Assembly (NCBI GenBank): GCA_963971425.1
Contig: OZ020521.1
Coordinates: 12,603,519 to 12,667,518 of the forward strand
DNA from: Bryoerythrophyllum caledonicum
Taxonomy: Eukaryota > Streptophyta > Bryopsida > Pottiales > Pottiaceae
Direction: 5' to 3'
DNA length: 64,000 nt
Positions 12,592 through 24,075 of the stretch are shown here, piece by piece (positions within the stretch are counted from its first letter, which is position 1; each line of letters opens with the position of its first letter). Made by a program: the position numbers and the translations under genes. The notes beneath the pieces are model-generated. The model made no database searches, was not told where the DNA came from, and saw nothing but the letters and a program-made list of their open reading frames with translations.

Positions 12592-12820
12592 TAACCCTTA
12601 AACGTCAAAAGGTGCCGTTGATGGCCACAATATTCTAGATGTATGGTGTTGTACTTGAACATAATAAGGTTCAAAATGAATTGAAATGACCTCCAAATGA
12701 AAGATGTCAGTTGAAGAGTCTTCAATCCAAAGCTAAAAGTCTTGTCGAACTTTAATACAACATTGTTTGTATTCTACAGAGTAGAATACATGCTCGTATA
12801 CATGGTTTTCAACTGACGTC
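12592..12820 (+). mobile_element. MITE family 1 copy
   Basis: Near full-length. It begins taacccttaaacgtcaaaag, carries 'gaaatgacctccaaatgaaa' and 'gaagagtcttcaatccaaa', and ends in 'caactgacgtc'. It abuts an inverted, internally deleted second copy. Confidence 0.75.
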
Positions 12821-12821
12821 C

Positions 12822-12936
12822 AACCCCTAAATGTCAATCGCAATTCGTATACACATGCACGTTTCTAACCCATGTTCAAATATGACACCATACATGTAGA
12901 ATACCGTGGTCACCAACGACACCTTCTAACGCTTAA
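12822..12936 (-). mobile_element. MITE family 1, internally deleted inverted copy
   Basis: Starts aacccctaaatgtcaat and ends 'gacaccttctaacgcttaa'. It retains 'catgttcaaatatgacacca' but lacks the middle. It lies tail-to-tail with the preceding copy. Confidence 0.6.
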
Positions 12937-13196
12937 TCCCCTAAAGCCAATGAACTTTTTGACCCGAGACAAACCTACCCCTGTTCCAAATCACGCAGAA
13001 TGCCATCTACACACAAGGTACATTTCACCATGAAAAAAATCTACAATTCCACTTCACCAAAATCACTGTAGCCCGCCAATGCCAGCACCAATAGACGTCC
13101 ATCTTCCTCCACCTCTAAGTCATGGTGTAATTTTCCCCTCCAAGGTCGCCAAAGGTTCTTGTGCCAAACGACCCATATATGCCTTAAAGAGTTAAG
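12934..13196 (+). repeat. Dispersed repeat family 2 copy
   Basis: Shares ordered blocks with 38536-38790: 'ccaatgaactttttgaccc', 'catctacacacaaggtacat', 'actgtagcccgccaatgcc', 'gcccatcttcctccacctc'-type text and a closing 'gccttaaagagttaag'. The ends 'taatcccctaaag' and 'ttaaagagttaag' form a weak inverted repeat, so it may be a MITE of about 260 bp. Confidence 0.55.
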
Positions 13197-13622
13197 TTCT
13201 CGGTTAGGGAGGGGGATTTACCCTATCCATTTTTCAAGGGAAATTCCAAATCCGGTAGTAAAAAAAAAAAAACACAGAATGATGACCGGCGGGGCCGGTA
13301 GCGAAGGTGCAGCAACAAGCATTTAATGGGGTGGCCCTCTCCACTTCGTACATGGGCAGGGAACCTTCGCTTCCATGACTGACCATTCACTCCCATAACT
13401 ACCTCAGCGCTTCCATTGTATCAGTAGTAAAGTGAAAAGGCTCCCCAGGGCCTTCATTTGCTGCTGCTTGGTTGCGCCATGCACGTGGGCCTTGAGCGCC
13501 ACCTTCACGCACCGTTCTCGCCTTGCACGCGCGTGATGGATCAGGTTCACGCTTGCTGCGCATGGGACGTATGAGACTGCATGCACGTCGGCGTCGTATG
13601 TTGATAGGATTCGGCGACAGGG

Positions 13623-15162
13623 ATGGGGGCGAGGAAGGGAGGAGGGGGTGGGAGGAAGGTGAAGGGGGAGGTGGCCGGGGTGGGGGTGCAGGCGCAGCAT
13701 GAGGGGAAGTATCGGGGGGTGAGGCGGCGGCCGTGGGGGAGGTATGCGGCGGAGATTCGGGACCCGCACACGCGGGAGCGGCGATGGCTGGGGACGTTTG
13801 ATACGGCGGAGCAGGCGGCGGTGGCGTACGACCTGGCGGCGCGGTCCATGCGCGGGCTCAAGGCGCGCACCAACTTCGTGTACCCGACGCACCAGACGTG
13901 CCTGTTGTCGGCCGCGCTGGCCGCGTCGAGGGCGTCGCAGGGCGGCGGGGCGGCGTTCTTCGGCGCGCCCAGCAAGCAGGGGCGCAAGCACCTGGACTGG
14001 AGCGCGGCGCTGCTGCTCGGCGGCGTGGCTGCCGGCGGGGAGAACATCCTGCTCGGCCCCGTCGTGGACTCCATGATGGACCCCGCCAGCGAGTCCTACC
14101 GCCACATGTACGAGTCCGTGGAGCGCCTCGCCAGCGCCATCAGCGACCCCAAGCCCAGTCGCCCTGCAGCCGAGAACGACGACTTCCTGAAAATCACCGC
14201 TAGAAAGCTGCAGCAGCAGCAGCAGCTCTCCAAGGTAGTCAAGCGCGAGCAGTGGGACGTGGTGCGCGACGTGGGAAGCAGCAGCTCCAGCTCCGCATCA
14301 CATGTCACAGTCGCCATACCGCCACCTCAGGTACATTACCAGTCGCTTCAGCAACTCCCCTCAATCTTGCCAATGCAGATCAACTTCCGGAGCCTCATTC
14401 GTGTCTGCATTTCAGGTGACTGCGTCAGTGAATTCTTTCCTCAAGCTGACGGCGTCGAACGACTCTACGTCGCGCAACGGAGGCGCCTCGGCCCCAACGC
14501 CTTCGGGCGTCGAAGCCGGCACCCTCGCGCAGGTGGTGTCCAAGTATCTCGACAACGCGGTGGCTTCCAATGACGATTCCAGTCAGTGTGTCCCCTCATC
14601 CCAAGCCCCCTACTCCGAAGAGTTCTCCTCCACTTCGCCCTCCAACGTCGACACGGCTACCTCACCCGAAGAGAACTCTAGTCCCGCAGCCGAACTGATC
14701 ATCTTCCCCGGCTCGTCCATCGCCAGTTACCAGAACAACCCGGACAACTTGCAGAGCATTCTCCCTCCGAGTCTCACCTCCAGCAGCAGCAGCTGCTCCT
14801 CCCAGACCATGAGCTTTTCCACGTCTTGGAGCGAGCTCCCCGCGGTGTGGCAATACTACACGGACCCGGGCCTGGTGGCCAACGAGATGGAGCACGAGCT
14901 CGTGGACGTGAAGCGCGAGCTCGAGGGGTCCGCGGCGTGGCATGACGACGAGTCGTGCTTTCTCAGCGACGACGACTGGCGCTTCGTTACCGACAAGAAA
15001 TCGTCCATGTCGGCGTCGGACGCCAACAGCGACGTCGTCGAGTATCTTTGCCATCTGCATCCTCACGCTCTGCATCTCAAGGAATTAGTCGACGATCAGC
15101 ACATGTTTGCCGTCGTCGAGGAGCCCCTGGGCTACGACACACTGGCACTGGCTGGTATGTGA
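13623..15162 (+). CDS. AP2/ERF transcription factor, ESR/LEP (group VIII) type
   Basis: Nuclear DNA-binding regulator with one AP2 domain, residues about 30-87 of 484: [20 protein letters not shown], then [16 protein letters not shown], then [17 protein letters not shown]. The Ala and Asp of the ERF subgroup are present, and TNFVYP is typical of the ESR/DRN/LEP clade (bryophyte relatives include LAXR and STEMIN), whose members promote cell reprogramming and shoot or axillary growth. Exons are 13623-14330 and 14416-15162. The 85-bp intron begins CAG|GTACAT, ends TTTCAG|GTG, and both sides are phase 0. The ATG at 13623 is the first Met after an in-frame TAG at 13605. The C-terminal half is Ser- and acidic-rich with a Gln run (LQQQQQL) and a '[12 protein letters not shown]' segment, probably regulatory. 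The locus is strongly GC-rich compared with its surroundings. Family assignment is firm; which paralogue is not resolved. Confidence 0.93.
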
Positions 15163-15890
15163 TCAACATGAGTAGTAGTGAATGCTCCCTCGCGGCGGAT
15201 CTAGTGTGTACACGAGTGTTAGAGAGTATCATGTACATTGGCAGCTTCTATTCTTGTATAGAGCCACAAAAACAATGTAATTAGTCGATCACATGTAAAC
15301 AATCACCCCAGACAAGAGACGTTTTTGTCTCTCCGAGGTTTGTCATTTCGATGCTCAGTTTTTAGGAATCGGAAGCTTTTCAATGAGATGATGTCTACCA
15401 TGGTTTCATGTCCGTCATTTGGAGCTAGCACGGCTTCATATTCATTAAGACATCACCGTGTCTTTTCATCGTGTACGTACGTCGGCAGCAAATCTTCATG
15501 TGCTGCTAGACCTGCAACTGTTTCATGCTTGTAAAGACATTGTTCTGCCCTGAATTGCTGGATGTTTCCTGGCTTGGAAGCGATGGCCACTTGTTTGATA
15601 GGTTGTGGAGTTGAAGGTGCTGCAGTATGTGCACATTCTGCATAATAATATCAGCTTTATTAGCCCGGTAACTTTGCTCTTTTGGGTCAACAGAGGAATT
15701 GGAAGCCTGGAAGTCCATGACATGCCTTCTGGAGCTTGGAGACTTACGCAGTAAAGTCTTCGATTCTGCGACCCTTTGATTCTTCTGTCATTAAGAGGTG
15801 AAGCTCCTTTGAAGATTCTTGGATGTTGCACGCTTGGAAACAGATTGCCACTTCGATACTTGAAGGATCAGGAGCTGGGATCTCCCTATT
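15163..15890. other. 3' flank of the ERF gene
   Basis: This is probable 3' untranslated and intergenic sequence. Base composition falls back towards AT-rich after the stop at 15160-15162. Short open frames here (15325-15534, 15523-15831) show no domain. Confidence 0.4.
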
Positions 15891-16127
15891 TACCCTGGTC
15901 AAGCGTTGCACCAAGCCTCAGCCTTGGGTGGGTCCATTTTTCTGGCCTTCTAACATCGGGGTTCTAGAAGCTTTTTTTTGCATTTTTTTGGGGTCAAATT
16001 TGGGACATGTAGTCCCAATTACCCACCATGGCCCCCTGTGATCCAACATAAAAATAGGGGCCGGTTTTGTCCCTACTCTCCCCCACCCTCCCAAGCCTAA
16101 GGCTTCATGCAACGCTCGACCAAGGTA
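15891..16127. mobile_element. 237-bp MITE with ~40-bp TIRs
   Basis: The left arm (taccctggtcaagcgttgca and on through 'agcctcagccttgggtggg') is matched by the reverse complement of the right arm (taccttggtcgagcgttgca, then 'agccttaggcttgggaggg'). The arms are about 40 bp with a handful of mismatches. The interior is non-coding. No second copy was seen in this window and the target duplication is unclear. Confidence 0.7.
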
Positions 16128-16275
16128 TTTCGGCAAATCCCAGGAGGTGGTGGTAAGATAAGTGAGGAGGAGTCACCGGTGGGGCCGGAGGATGAGATTT
16201 CCTTACTCTCATTTGCGGACTCATCAGATGATGTTCCGTCAAAAGTCTTTGAGGTAACCAGTGATGGCGATGCAC

Positions 16276-16561
16276 GGCCAGGCCAAATTGACCCCCTCAT
16301 TGAGGATTAGAGGATGGACGGAGGTGGACAAGGTCATCCCCTCCCCGTTCCAGCAACCCCGCTCCTCTAGCTTCATTCAACTCTAAACCCTAAACACCAC
16401 CTATAAACCCTAAACTCTACAGGATGAACCCTAACTCCTAAACCCTCAACCCTAAAACCCTCCCTAAAACTAGGTTACAGGGGGAACAAGGAGGGGAATG
16501 CTCCTCGTCCACCTCCGTCCATCCACTCACCCTCCAATGAGGAGGTCAATTCCCCCTGGCC
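16276..16561. mobile_element. Mutator-like MITE, copy 1, with telomere-like interior
   Basis: The element begins GGCCAGGCCAAATTGACC and its other end, inverted, reads GGCCAGGGGGAATTGACC; the terminal inverted repeats run inward for about 70 bp (including 'gatggacggaggtggac'). Flanking 10-mers ggcgatgcac (16266-16275) and ggtgatgcac (16562-16571) differ at one base, fitting the 8-11-bp duplications of Mutator-type transposition. The centre is a string of plant-telomere-like units (aaccctaaac, aaccctaactcc, ctaaaccct). Copy 2 is at 42306-42598. Confidence 0.85.
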
Positions 16562-16571
16562 GGTGATGCAC

Positions 16572-18029
16572 AATGGCAGGTGCAAGGAGTCTTAATTACC
16601 ATTACCACTCATGCATCTCATTGGTGCCAAAAGAATAAAATCATAACAATTGCTCATATTTTCTGTTCCTGCCTCTCTCTTTTTATTTGTTTATTTATTT
16701 ATTTATTTATTTATTTTTTTGCATCTCATCTTGAAACTCACGAAAAGCTTTGAGGAAAACTCTAACTACAGTACATGTCCTGCTCATGCTCAATTTATTT
16801 CTCTAGTTAGATCTCAGCCTCATTTTCGTCTTACGAAAGGACCGTCAGGATTATTCTATAGCAGCCTCACTCTCAATACCGGTATGGTTGCTCTCATAAG
16901 ACCTTTCCACTTAAGAAATCGAGTAAAACGAAGTACATACAATGTAGTTAACACAAATTCCAGCAACAATAGATCCACCATCCAACATTAATCTAATGCG
17001 CGCATCTTCAAGCATGATCACAACAAATTGATCTAGGCATGCATAATTTCATGGCGAAGAATTTCACTGTAGCACGGTACCTATCCCATGCTCCATTTGT
17101 GTCCAATTCCCCCGTCTATCAAGCTTCAATCATCAACAACTTTCGAAATTCAAACTCCCACACAATGCATCACATGGAACACAGTTCTACTTGCAGTTAA
17201 TTCTAGAAAACTGCGACGGTGATCTGAGACCCTTGCAAGGACAAATGGCACGCTTACCGCTTTCGTAAGTGCCAAATGCCTGCCATCGTACATTTACATC
17301 TGCCGAGGTGGTTGTGTGCATGGGTGTGATCATTGGGGCGTATAACTTAGCAGCGCTCTGGAGAATTGGGTACTGCACTTCAGACAGCATTCAAGGGGAG
17401 GTGAGTGGGGATGGTATGCAGCAACATACATACCTTTAAAATCTGACTTGAGTCTCCAGTCAGAGGAGAATCTCGATTATGGTTTGCCTTGCCTTGAGAC
17501 GCGAGAAGGGGACTGGCACTATAAATTTCCTCGAAAAGAGCAGAGAGGAGGAAAGTGGTAAAAATAGAGCAGATTATTCCCGTGTCACATTCCCAACATG
17601 TCCATTGTTCTCTGTATACAGTATGTGTTTTGCATTCTCCTGTGCCCAAACTACTGTAGTGTGTCCAGCTCGACCAAGAAGTTAGCCTCTTTCTTTTCCT
17701 TTTCTTTTGGCACAAGAAAGTCGAAAACAAGAAACAATACAAAGATTGCACCAGGGCGAGCCACACAACAGACACGACCGGACCACTAACGAGAGTCACG
17801 GACCCAAAACACCATGTCACCTTGTCTACTGCATACAACCTCAATTGGAGTCAGAACGAGTGGTGGTATCGTAACGCCCAATCGGCTGTGGTACTCGTTC
17901 ATTTCGAGTAGCCTCTCTACGCGGAATCGTTCCGCGATTGGGGCTCCCGTGATCTCACCGCAAAATCACCTCACGAAAAATTGCCCAGGGAGCTCTGAAT
18001 TTTAGGGGCCGATCGTGCGTTACGCCGCT
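16572..18029. other. Intergenic with (TTTA)n microsatellite
   Basis: A (TTTA)n run lies at about 16683-16715. No supported gene: the longest open frame (17380-17844, -) starts at TTG, is rich in low-complexity stretches and shows no domain. 'cgcggaatcgttccgcg' near 17920-17936 is a small perfect palindrome. Confidence 0.4.
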
Positions 18030-18126
18030 AGAGACCCGGCCGGGAGGGCCTCATGGTCGGGGAGATACCCTCCGCGTCGGCCCTCGGGTATCTCCCCGAC
18101 CGTGAGGCCCTCCCAGCCGGGTCTCT
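18030..18126. repeat. 41-bp GC-rich inverted repeat, 15-bp loop
   Basis: Left arm 18030-18070 (starts agagacccggccgggagggc) and right arm 18086-18126 pair at 39 of 41 positions; the two mismatches are both transitions. The loop is 18071-18085. The arm is far richer in G and C than the surrounding DNA. A transcript would fold into a long, almost perfect stem, but no miRNA family is recognised. It could also be a minimal foldback transposon. Confidence 0.85.
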
Positions 18127-18308
18127 TGCTATACAATTCTGCTTTGATCGGAATTGGTTGTCATGAGCCTTTGAGGCAACTTGTTAGACTTGGTTACCAC
18201 GTTGAAATTTCATTGTCGGGCTTGATAACTTGGATGAATTTCACATTGAGAGGAGCAATCCCAGAATCAAGTTTTGGAGATTGGCATAAATGTTACAACC
18301 TACACTTT

Positions 18309-20017
18309 GAAGGAGTTAAGTAAGCTATTCAAGCACATCATATGTGGAGATACCTAGGTGATACCCTGTAACATCCGTTGTATACATGTGTGATATTTGT
18401 GGGTATCATCTCAAAAGGTAGTTAAATACTTATTTTTCTTGTCATCATCCTTGTTAATTTCAAAATTTTCAAATTTTCACATTGTATAAGTAGCAACAAG
18501 GTTTTCTTGTAGCTTTTCAACTAATTTTAGTAAGTTTAAAAATCATTGATGGAGAGGGTGAGATTTAAACACGGAAAGAAATAGAGCATGAGTTATTTAA
18601 TGCTCTGATCATTTCTCCACCAATGAAATGCATGAGTAGTCATTGTTCTTGGGCCGTACCGAATGCTACTCCATAGTACTCCAAGGTCCCAAAGAATTGA
18701 ATAGTAGTTCCTTTGTACCTTTCTCAAGCCAAGTCATTGTCTTCATGGACATGTGGTCCAAATTAGTAAAATAAGAGCATTCGCAATTGTTGCCGAGAAT
18801 TTCGGCCATGAATTTTAGTAAAATGGTTTGGTTAGCGAATCCTAATAAACCATGAGCCACTTGAAGGTTGTCGCATCCCAAACTCTAGCCTCCAAATGAG
18901 CCCCAACCTTGATTTGTGCACCCTTTTTGCGCCACCATGGCATCACTTTCTCTTTGCTGGCATGAAGACCGCTAAGAATCTCGAGCATGAGCCATGCGTA
19001 GCCTCACTATGAATAGAAATTTGGACCAAAAATACCGATGAAAATGGATTGAGAGTTGCTTGCTCTCAAAGATCTAGAAATCATGTGTGAGGGAAGCAAA
19101 ATTTGGCAAGTCCAGAATAATAATAAAGACCTTGTTAGAGGCCCTATTGGATCAAGGTGACCGTTGTCCGGAATAATGAAGACCTTGTTAGAGGTCCCAT
19201 TGGGTCAAGGTGACCGTTGTCTGGCCTCAAAAGATCAAGTTGAGGCCCATGTTGCGGGCCCATTGGAGATGTTCTAAGATCAATGAGCAGTCACTGACAT
19301 AGGATTACAACCTCTCACTTTCAAGAAAACTCTATTGTGTAGTTTATGTTACAACTTCCATTTAATTTAGTGTAATTCTCAACACTAATGTTGTCTTTAG
19401 TGTGCACATTCCATTCAATGCAAATCATACATATTCACACATTTTTTAGGCAAGGTAGCAAGGACTTCTACCATCCAATTTGTTTTTAAAATGTTTATTT
19501 TTACTACTACAAGATGTTATATAAGCCTTCTTTTTGACAATGTGGATTCTCATTCTATATAAAGATTTTGGTTAACAAAAATCTATATTTTATATTAAAG
19601 ATTTTTTTTTGGTCACTTCAAATGCTATAATGTTTCAACTAATATGGTCAGAGTTAATGAAAATTTGTTAGCATATGATTTTAGAAGTATAAGTTAGATC
19701 TTATGAATGGAGATGGAAATAATGACTCTATTTTCCAACACTATTAAGTTGCATAGAAAATTGCTACAAAGTTGTGCAACAATTCTTAAACTCGCTAAAA
19801 CTAGTTTTAAAAACCACAAGAAACAACATGGCTGTAACACTATAATTTTTTTTTTAAATTATTGAAATTTGGCCAGAACACTAACAAACATCATAAGTAT
19901 TCAGCCACCTTTTGAGATGATATCCACGGGTATTACACATGTATATGATGGATATTGCATGGCATCACCTAGATATCTCCACGTATTACATACTTGAATG
20001 GCTTACCAAACTCCTTC
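18309..20017. mobile_element. 1.7-kb foldback-type element with ~123-bp TIRs
   Basis: The arm 18309-18431 (starts gaaggagttaagtaagc, contains 'tatacatgtgtgatatt' and 'tatcatctcaaaaggt') is matched by the inverse of 19895-20017 (gaaggagtttggtaagcc, 'tatacatgtgtaatac', 'tatcatctcaaaaggtgg'). The interior has no transposase. A solo arm lies at 22373-22535. Interior text around 18590-18760 resembles 43135-43330, so a relative of the interior exists there too. The target duplication was not determined. Confidence 0.75.
19115..19223 (+). repeat. ~54-bp tandem duplication
   Basis: Two adjacent copies of a unit containing 'aagaccttgttagagg', 'attggatcaaggtgaccg' and 'ttgtccg'. The second copy differs at a few bases. 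It lies inside the foldback element. Confidence 0.8.
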
Positions 20018-20220
20018 ACAATGGTCCGCCCAACGGTGTTGATCACACCTTATCAGACAAGGGCTGACAAATCACGACAAAATAGCGTGGAGGGGTATTA
20101 TGACAGCCAACCCTAAACAGAGTCGGATAAAAGCAAACACCCGTATCGACGCCAACGAGGATCTTTACAAATGCTACATGCACTAGGTAGCATGATGGTG
20201 TGACTTGGGTTTAGAGCATT

Positions 20221-20439
20221 CCACTACACCGATTTTGATGTTTAGTGTCACGGGCAGTAAATGACTTGTAAATGCTGTAAGTTTTTACTTTTTATATAAA
20301 TTTTTACTGAGAGCACAACAATCTATACTACTCAAAGAGGGGGATCATAGTCGGTAAAAATACTCATCAAAAGTGAAAACTTATAGCATTTACAAGTCAT
20401 TTACTGCCCATGACACTAAACATCAAATTAGTGTAGTGG
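20221..20439. mobile_element. 219-bp CACTA-like MITE with ~65-bp TIRs
   Basis: The ends read ccactacaccgattttgatg and, inverted, ccactacactaatttgatg. The arms continue through 'tttagtgtca', 'gggcagtaaatgacttgt' and 'aaatgctgtaagttttt'. Terminal CACTAC is typical of the CACTA superfamily. No 3-bp target duplication is evident. A diverged partial copy at 31129-31260 shares 'actattcaaagaggg' and 'aaaacttatagcattta'. Confidence 0.75.
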
Positions 20440-21982
20440 TGTCTGTCGCTCCGCACACTATTGTTTCTTTTGATATTGTGCCCTTTGGCAATCAAATTTC
20501 TTTAGATTTGAGCCAGTTATTATAAAAAATAAATTAATTTAAAAAAAATAAAATTCCTTGGGTTGTAGCATTTGCGCCAATTTTGAGAAAATGATTTTGG
20601 AGCACCAACCCTTGGATGACGTTTCGAGCTTATCATTTGCTTCATCATGAGATGGAGAATCTTATAGTGGCAGAAACAGTGCAAGTGTATGGGAGGCAGT
20701 GCCAGCTGGGTATGTTTTATTTTATGTTGCACATTTGTAAGCTCTAAATAGGCACTTGGGCGACAAGGGAAGCTCAAAACCGACGGCTAGCACCTACTTT
20801 TTACCATTAATACATGCCCTTGTCATTGGCATGGGTCCCAGCAGCGCTTCCCCCAACATGTTCCTCTCCACCTCTTCTCTTCAGGATTCCGAAAGATTTC
20901 TTTCTTAACTCTCCTTGCTTTTTTTAACGTTTTACACAACTACGACTTGAGTTTCCCCAAACTATCCCGGTAGATTTGCCAAGGATCCTCCTGGTCCCGT
21001 TGCTTTTAAACTCGTACAAGTTGCTTCGTGCTACTTTGCAAGCGCGACACTATTTTTCAAATTTGTAATCTTCATTTTCCCGCAACATCACTCATGATGT
21101 CAACCTCCACTTTGTCTAAATTGGATTTCAGTTTAATCATGGAGCAGCCAAAAAGTCGCTCCTAGGATGACATTTTGAGGATGATTACCGTTGTAGACAT
21201 TCGTTTTGCATCCAATTCTTTTTTGTGTAGAGTTCATTGAATGTGTAAGTATTAGGCGCTGATGAAATTTGCTTCATTGAGGTCATCATGTTACATTTAG
21301 GGAAGAAAAAGTTTGTGACATGGATATCAATTCAGTGAATTTTAGAAACTTCTTGCTCTAGCTCTAAATCAGAATTTGAGTCTTTAAAAATATTTGGAAT
21401 TTTTTAAGCATACTTTGTATTTGATATGCATTTTCGTCACTTTTTCTTCAAAAAATCACAATAAATTCAAATTTTCAATAGAAAAAACTTGTGATTTTTC
21501 TAACATAAACAAAACATCTATGAAAAATGAAGTAAACAAATTTCCACTTATATTTAATGAATACAAATGGAAATCGGGAAGGATGCCACGCTCATAGGCT
21601 CCGTCCTTTGAGGATTAAGGAAGATGGCATATTTTTACGCGGCATATACACATTTCCCTAAAAGTGTTGATAGTCTCATGCAAGATGCCTTCGGTGGGTT
21701 GCAAAAATTTGTACACATATATCGCATGCGGATGGTCCATCTGCAAAAGTCAACAACTACAAATTGGGAAAGCGCATTCTACGTGGAAAATGGTGGAAAA
21801 ATCACTCAGTCCGTACCAAATTTCATTTTTTGCAAATTCGCCAAACTGAATGTCTCACTGCATTAGTTAGAAGTGCACAAATCCATGCAACTTTTTGCAA
21901 TTGCGGATTAGACATCGATGAATTATTGGTAAAGCTACTTGCATATTACTTCAAAAGTGACCACCTATGAGCCTATTGTCCT
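20440..21982. other. Intergenic, no gene seen
   Basis: AT-rich DNA. Open frames at 20520-20777 (-), 21394-21597 (+) and 21624-21866 (+) carry no recognisable domain. The tail 21930-21982 is the same repeat piece seen at 8936-9000. Confidence 0.35.
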
Positions 21983-22200
21983 TAACCCCTAAACTATAGA
22001 AGGTGCCAGTGGTGGCCACAACATTATAAATGTATGGTGTTGAATTTGAACATGATAAGGTTCAAATATTGAAATGACCTTCAAATGAAAGATGTTAGTT
22101 GAAGAATCTTTGACCCTAAGGTGTAAGTCTTGCTAAACTTTCATACATTTTAAATATTCTATAGAGGAAAATAAGCACTTGTATATACATTTAAGGGTTC
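21983..22200 (+). mobile_element. MITE family 1 copy
   Basis: Begins taacccctaaactatagaag, keeps 'ggtgccagtggtggccacaa', 'tgaacatgataaggttcaaa' and 'aaatgaaagatgttagttga', and ends 'atatacatttaagggtt'. Near full-length. Confidence 0.75.
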
Positions 22201-22372
22201 AAGGGTTGCTCCGTGCTACTTAGCAAATTAATTAGTGTGGCACTAATTTCCAAATCTGTATCTTCTTTTCCAGCAAATGTGTGGGAACATCACTCATGAT
22301 GCCCACCAGAGATCCCATAATCAATGTCTAAAAATGAGTAGAAATGCTACAACATGCTTTTTGAAGATTTTA

Positions 22373-22535
22373 AGTAATCTATTCAAGCACATATTCAAGC
22401 ACATAATATGTAGAGATACCTAAAGGCCATACCCTCCCATATCCGTGATATACCTAGATGGTACTTATGATACATCCATGTGATATCCATAGATATCATC
22501 TCAAAAGGTGGGTAAATACTTATTATGTTGGTAAG
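22373..22535 (+). repeat. Solo arm of the 18.3-kb foldback element
   Basis: Matches 18309-18431 in order: 'taagtaatctattcaagcac', 'gtagagatacct', 'tgatatccatagatatcatc', 'tcaaaaggtgggtaaatact'. A short internal duplication of 'attcaagcaca' is present. Confidence 0.65.
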
Positions 22536-23274
22536 CATTCTAGCTAAATTCCATATTTTTTTTTCAAATTTTAAGAGTGTTAAATTTTAAATGTGAATAA
22601 TTGGGTTGGGCAAAGGTGGCTAAACACTTATTGGCATTGGGCAAAGGAGGGCACCAAATCTCACCTACTCTACAATTTGATTATGGGCTCTAGTGGTTTC
22701 TGGGCTTCTAAATTCTGTGTCAGTTGCAAATCTTTGAAATTAAATTTGAAAAAATATTTGTTGAGTTTCATTCCTAATTCCGCATCTTTCTACATATATG
22801 TTTTTGACATTCAATAGTCCCCAACTGGCTTAAGTGATCGGAATTGGGTGCCTCTACCTTAGTTGTTGGAAGTAAGCCAATCCTTGGAGTGGTTGTACGT
22901 GTTTGTTGATCTAGCCATGAGCTCCGATATCTTATTTGAAAAAGAACACTTGGTCGGAGTTCAAAGGGGATAGTCGGTTTGGTACAGAATATATGGGGGC
23001 CACAAGTGGAGATGTTGGTAGAATTTCAAACCTGGGACTGGATTTTATTGTATTCTCATACACACATGTTACCGTGCTTTCATCTTAGCATGCTACCGCA
23101 CAAAGATGTAAACAGTTACCTACTTTCGTTCGAAACATGCTGACAAAATTACTGTTTGTTTAAGGCTTCAAGAACCATTTACTGTAGGCAACTGCTCCCC
23201 GAAAGATGGGGCAAGATAGTGGGGTTTTTTTGTTTTTTTTTTCAACTATGGGAAGTAGCTTTAGGAAATGTATA
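22536..23274. other. Intergenic, no gene seen
   Basis: No supported feature. A 74-codon open frame at 22593-22817 has no recognisable domain. Confidence 0.3.
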
Positions 23275-23972
23275 AGGTAGGACAGCCCATAATCCATACT
23301 GCTTTCTATAATCTTTCTAGATTCCATGGAGGAAATGTTGCCGGTCATCACATCACTCATAAATTCATTGGTCAATGTATAAGTCATGTAAAGGCAGGCT
23401 ACATTCCATCCGTGGAATCTATGAAGGGTATACTCACCTATGCTAATGCGCCATAATGGGTCCGGCCCATAGTGTTATACAACATACTAAATGCCATATT
23501 GTAAGGAAAGCTATCCATGGTGAACAACTTCTGCAAGTGCATGTCAACAACAATGTCCGAGTGGTTCTTCAACAATGCATGCTTCAAGTTTGACTTGAGG
23601 AACTTGATAGCACTAAAGTTGCACTCATGGTACACACTTCCTATAATATTGTAATGGTCATCTTAGCAAGCTTCAAGTACTCTAGGAAATGGTTTGGTAG
23701 AATTTGATCTGCTGCAAGCATAGTGTGGTGAGGGGGTTGTGTTAGAAAAAAAACATCCTCAATATTTGGCGTCATAGCATCCTCACAATTGCTTTGAATA
23801 AACTCTCTAGTACTTGGCCGCTTAAAAGAGCTAGGACAAAACACTTCTCACTACCCTCCATAGGTCTTTCAAGGTGGCAAATATTGAGAACCTCAAGGTG
23901 AGCTAGTAAGAACTCCAAGGCCTTGTCTCCAATTGCTCCTTGCCGTAACACCTTGATGGGTTTCCACCCCAT
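23275..23972 (-). pseudogene. Decayed coding-like relic, family unknown
   Basis: The minus strand shows successive open stretches in shifting frames: 'VLRQGAIGDKALEFLLAHLE' near 23940-23880, 'AIKFLKSNLKHALLKNHSDI' near 23610-23545 and 'TYTLTNEFMSDVM' near 23385-23345. The last part is homologous to 42647-42800 on the plus strand (TYPLTNDFVRDV, then SSLKSMEGIEGS), showing that the sequence is repeated in the window. I do not recognise the protein; a decayed transposon ORF or duplicated gene fragment are both possible. Confidence 0.35.
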
Positions 23973-24075
23973 TCATTTTGGAACACCTCTCCTAGTAGAT
24001 CCCTTCTCAGGGGCGGCACTCCCAAATATATCCCACCTAAATTTCGTCTCGGAGAAAATCTCGGGCAGCTGACTA
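23944..24075 (+). repeat. Diverged relative of the 10.8-kb element
   Basis: Shares 'ccgtaacacc', 'gatgggttt', 'cattcattttgga', 'acctctcc' and 'gggcagc' in the same order as 10805-10920. The second terminus was not identified. Confidence 0.45.

Noticed and set aside
13404-14105. Minus-strand 233- and 175-codon open frames
   Set aside because: They lie antisense to the GC-rich AP2 exon. Their Arg/Pro/His-rich composition is what the complement of that exon produces, and no domain is seen.
17380-17844. 154-codon minus-strand frame
   Set aside because: TTG start, no domain, and the Lys/Arg run comes from a simple 'cttttcc' tract; not enough to call a gene.
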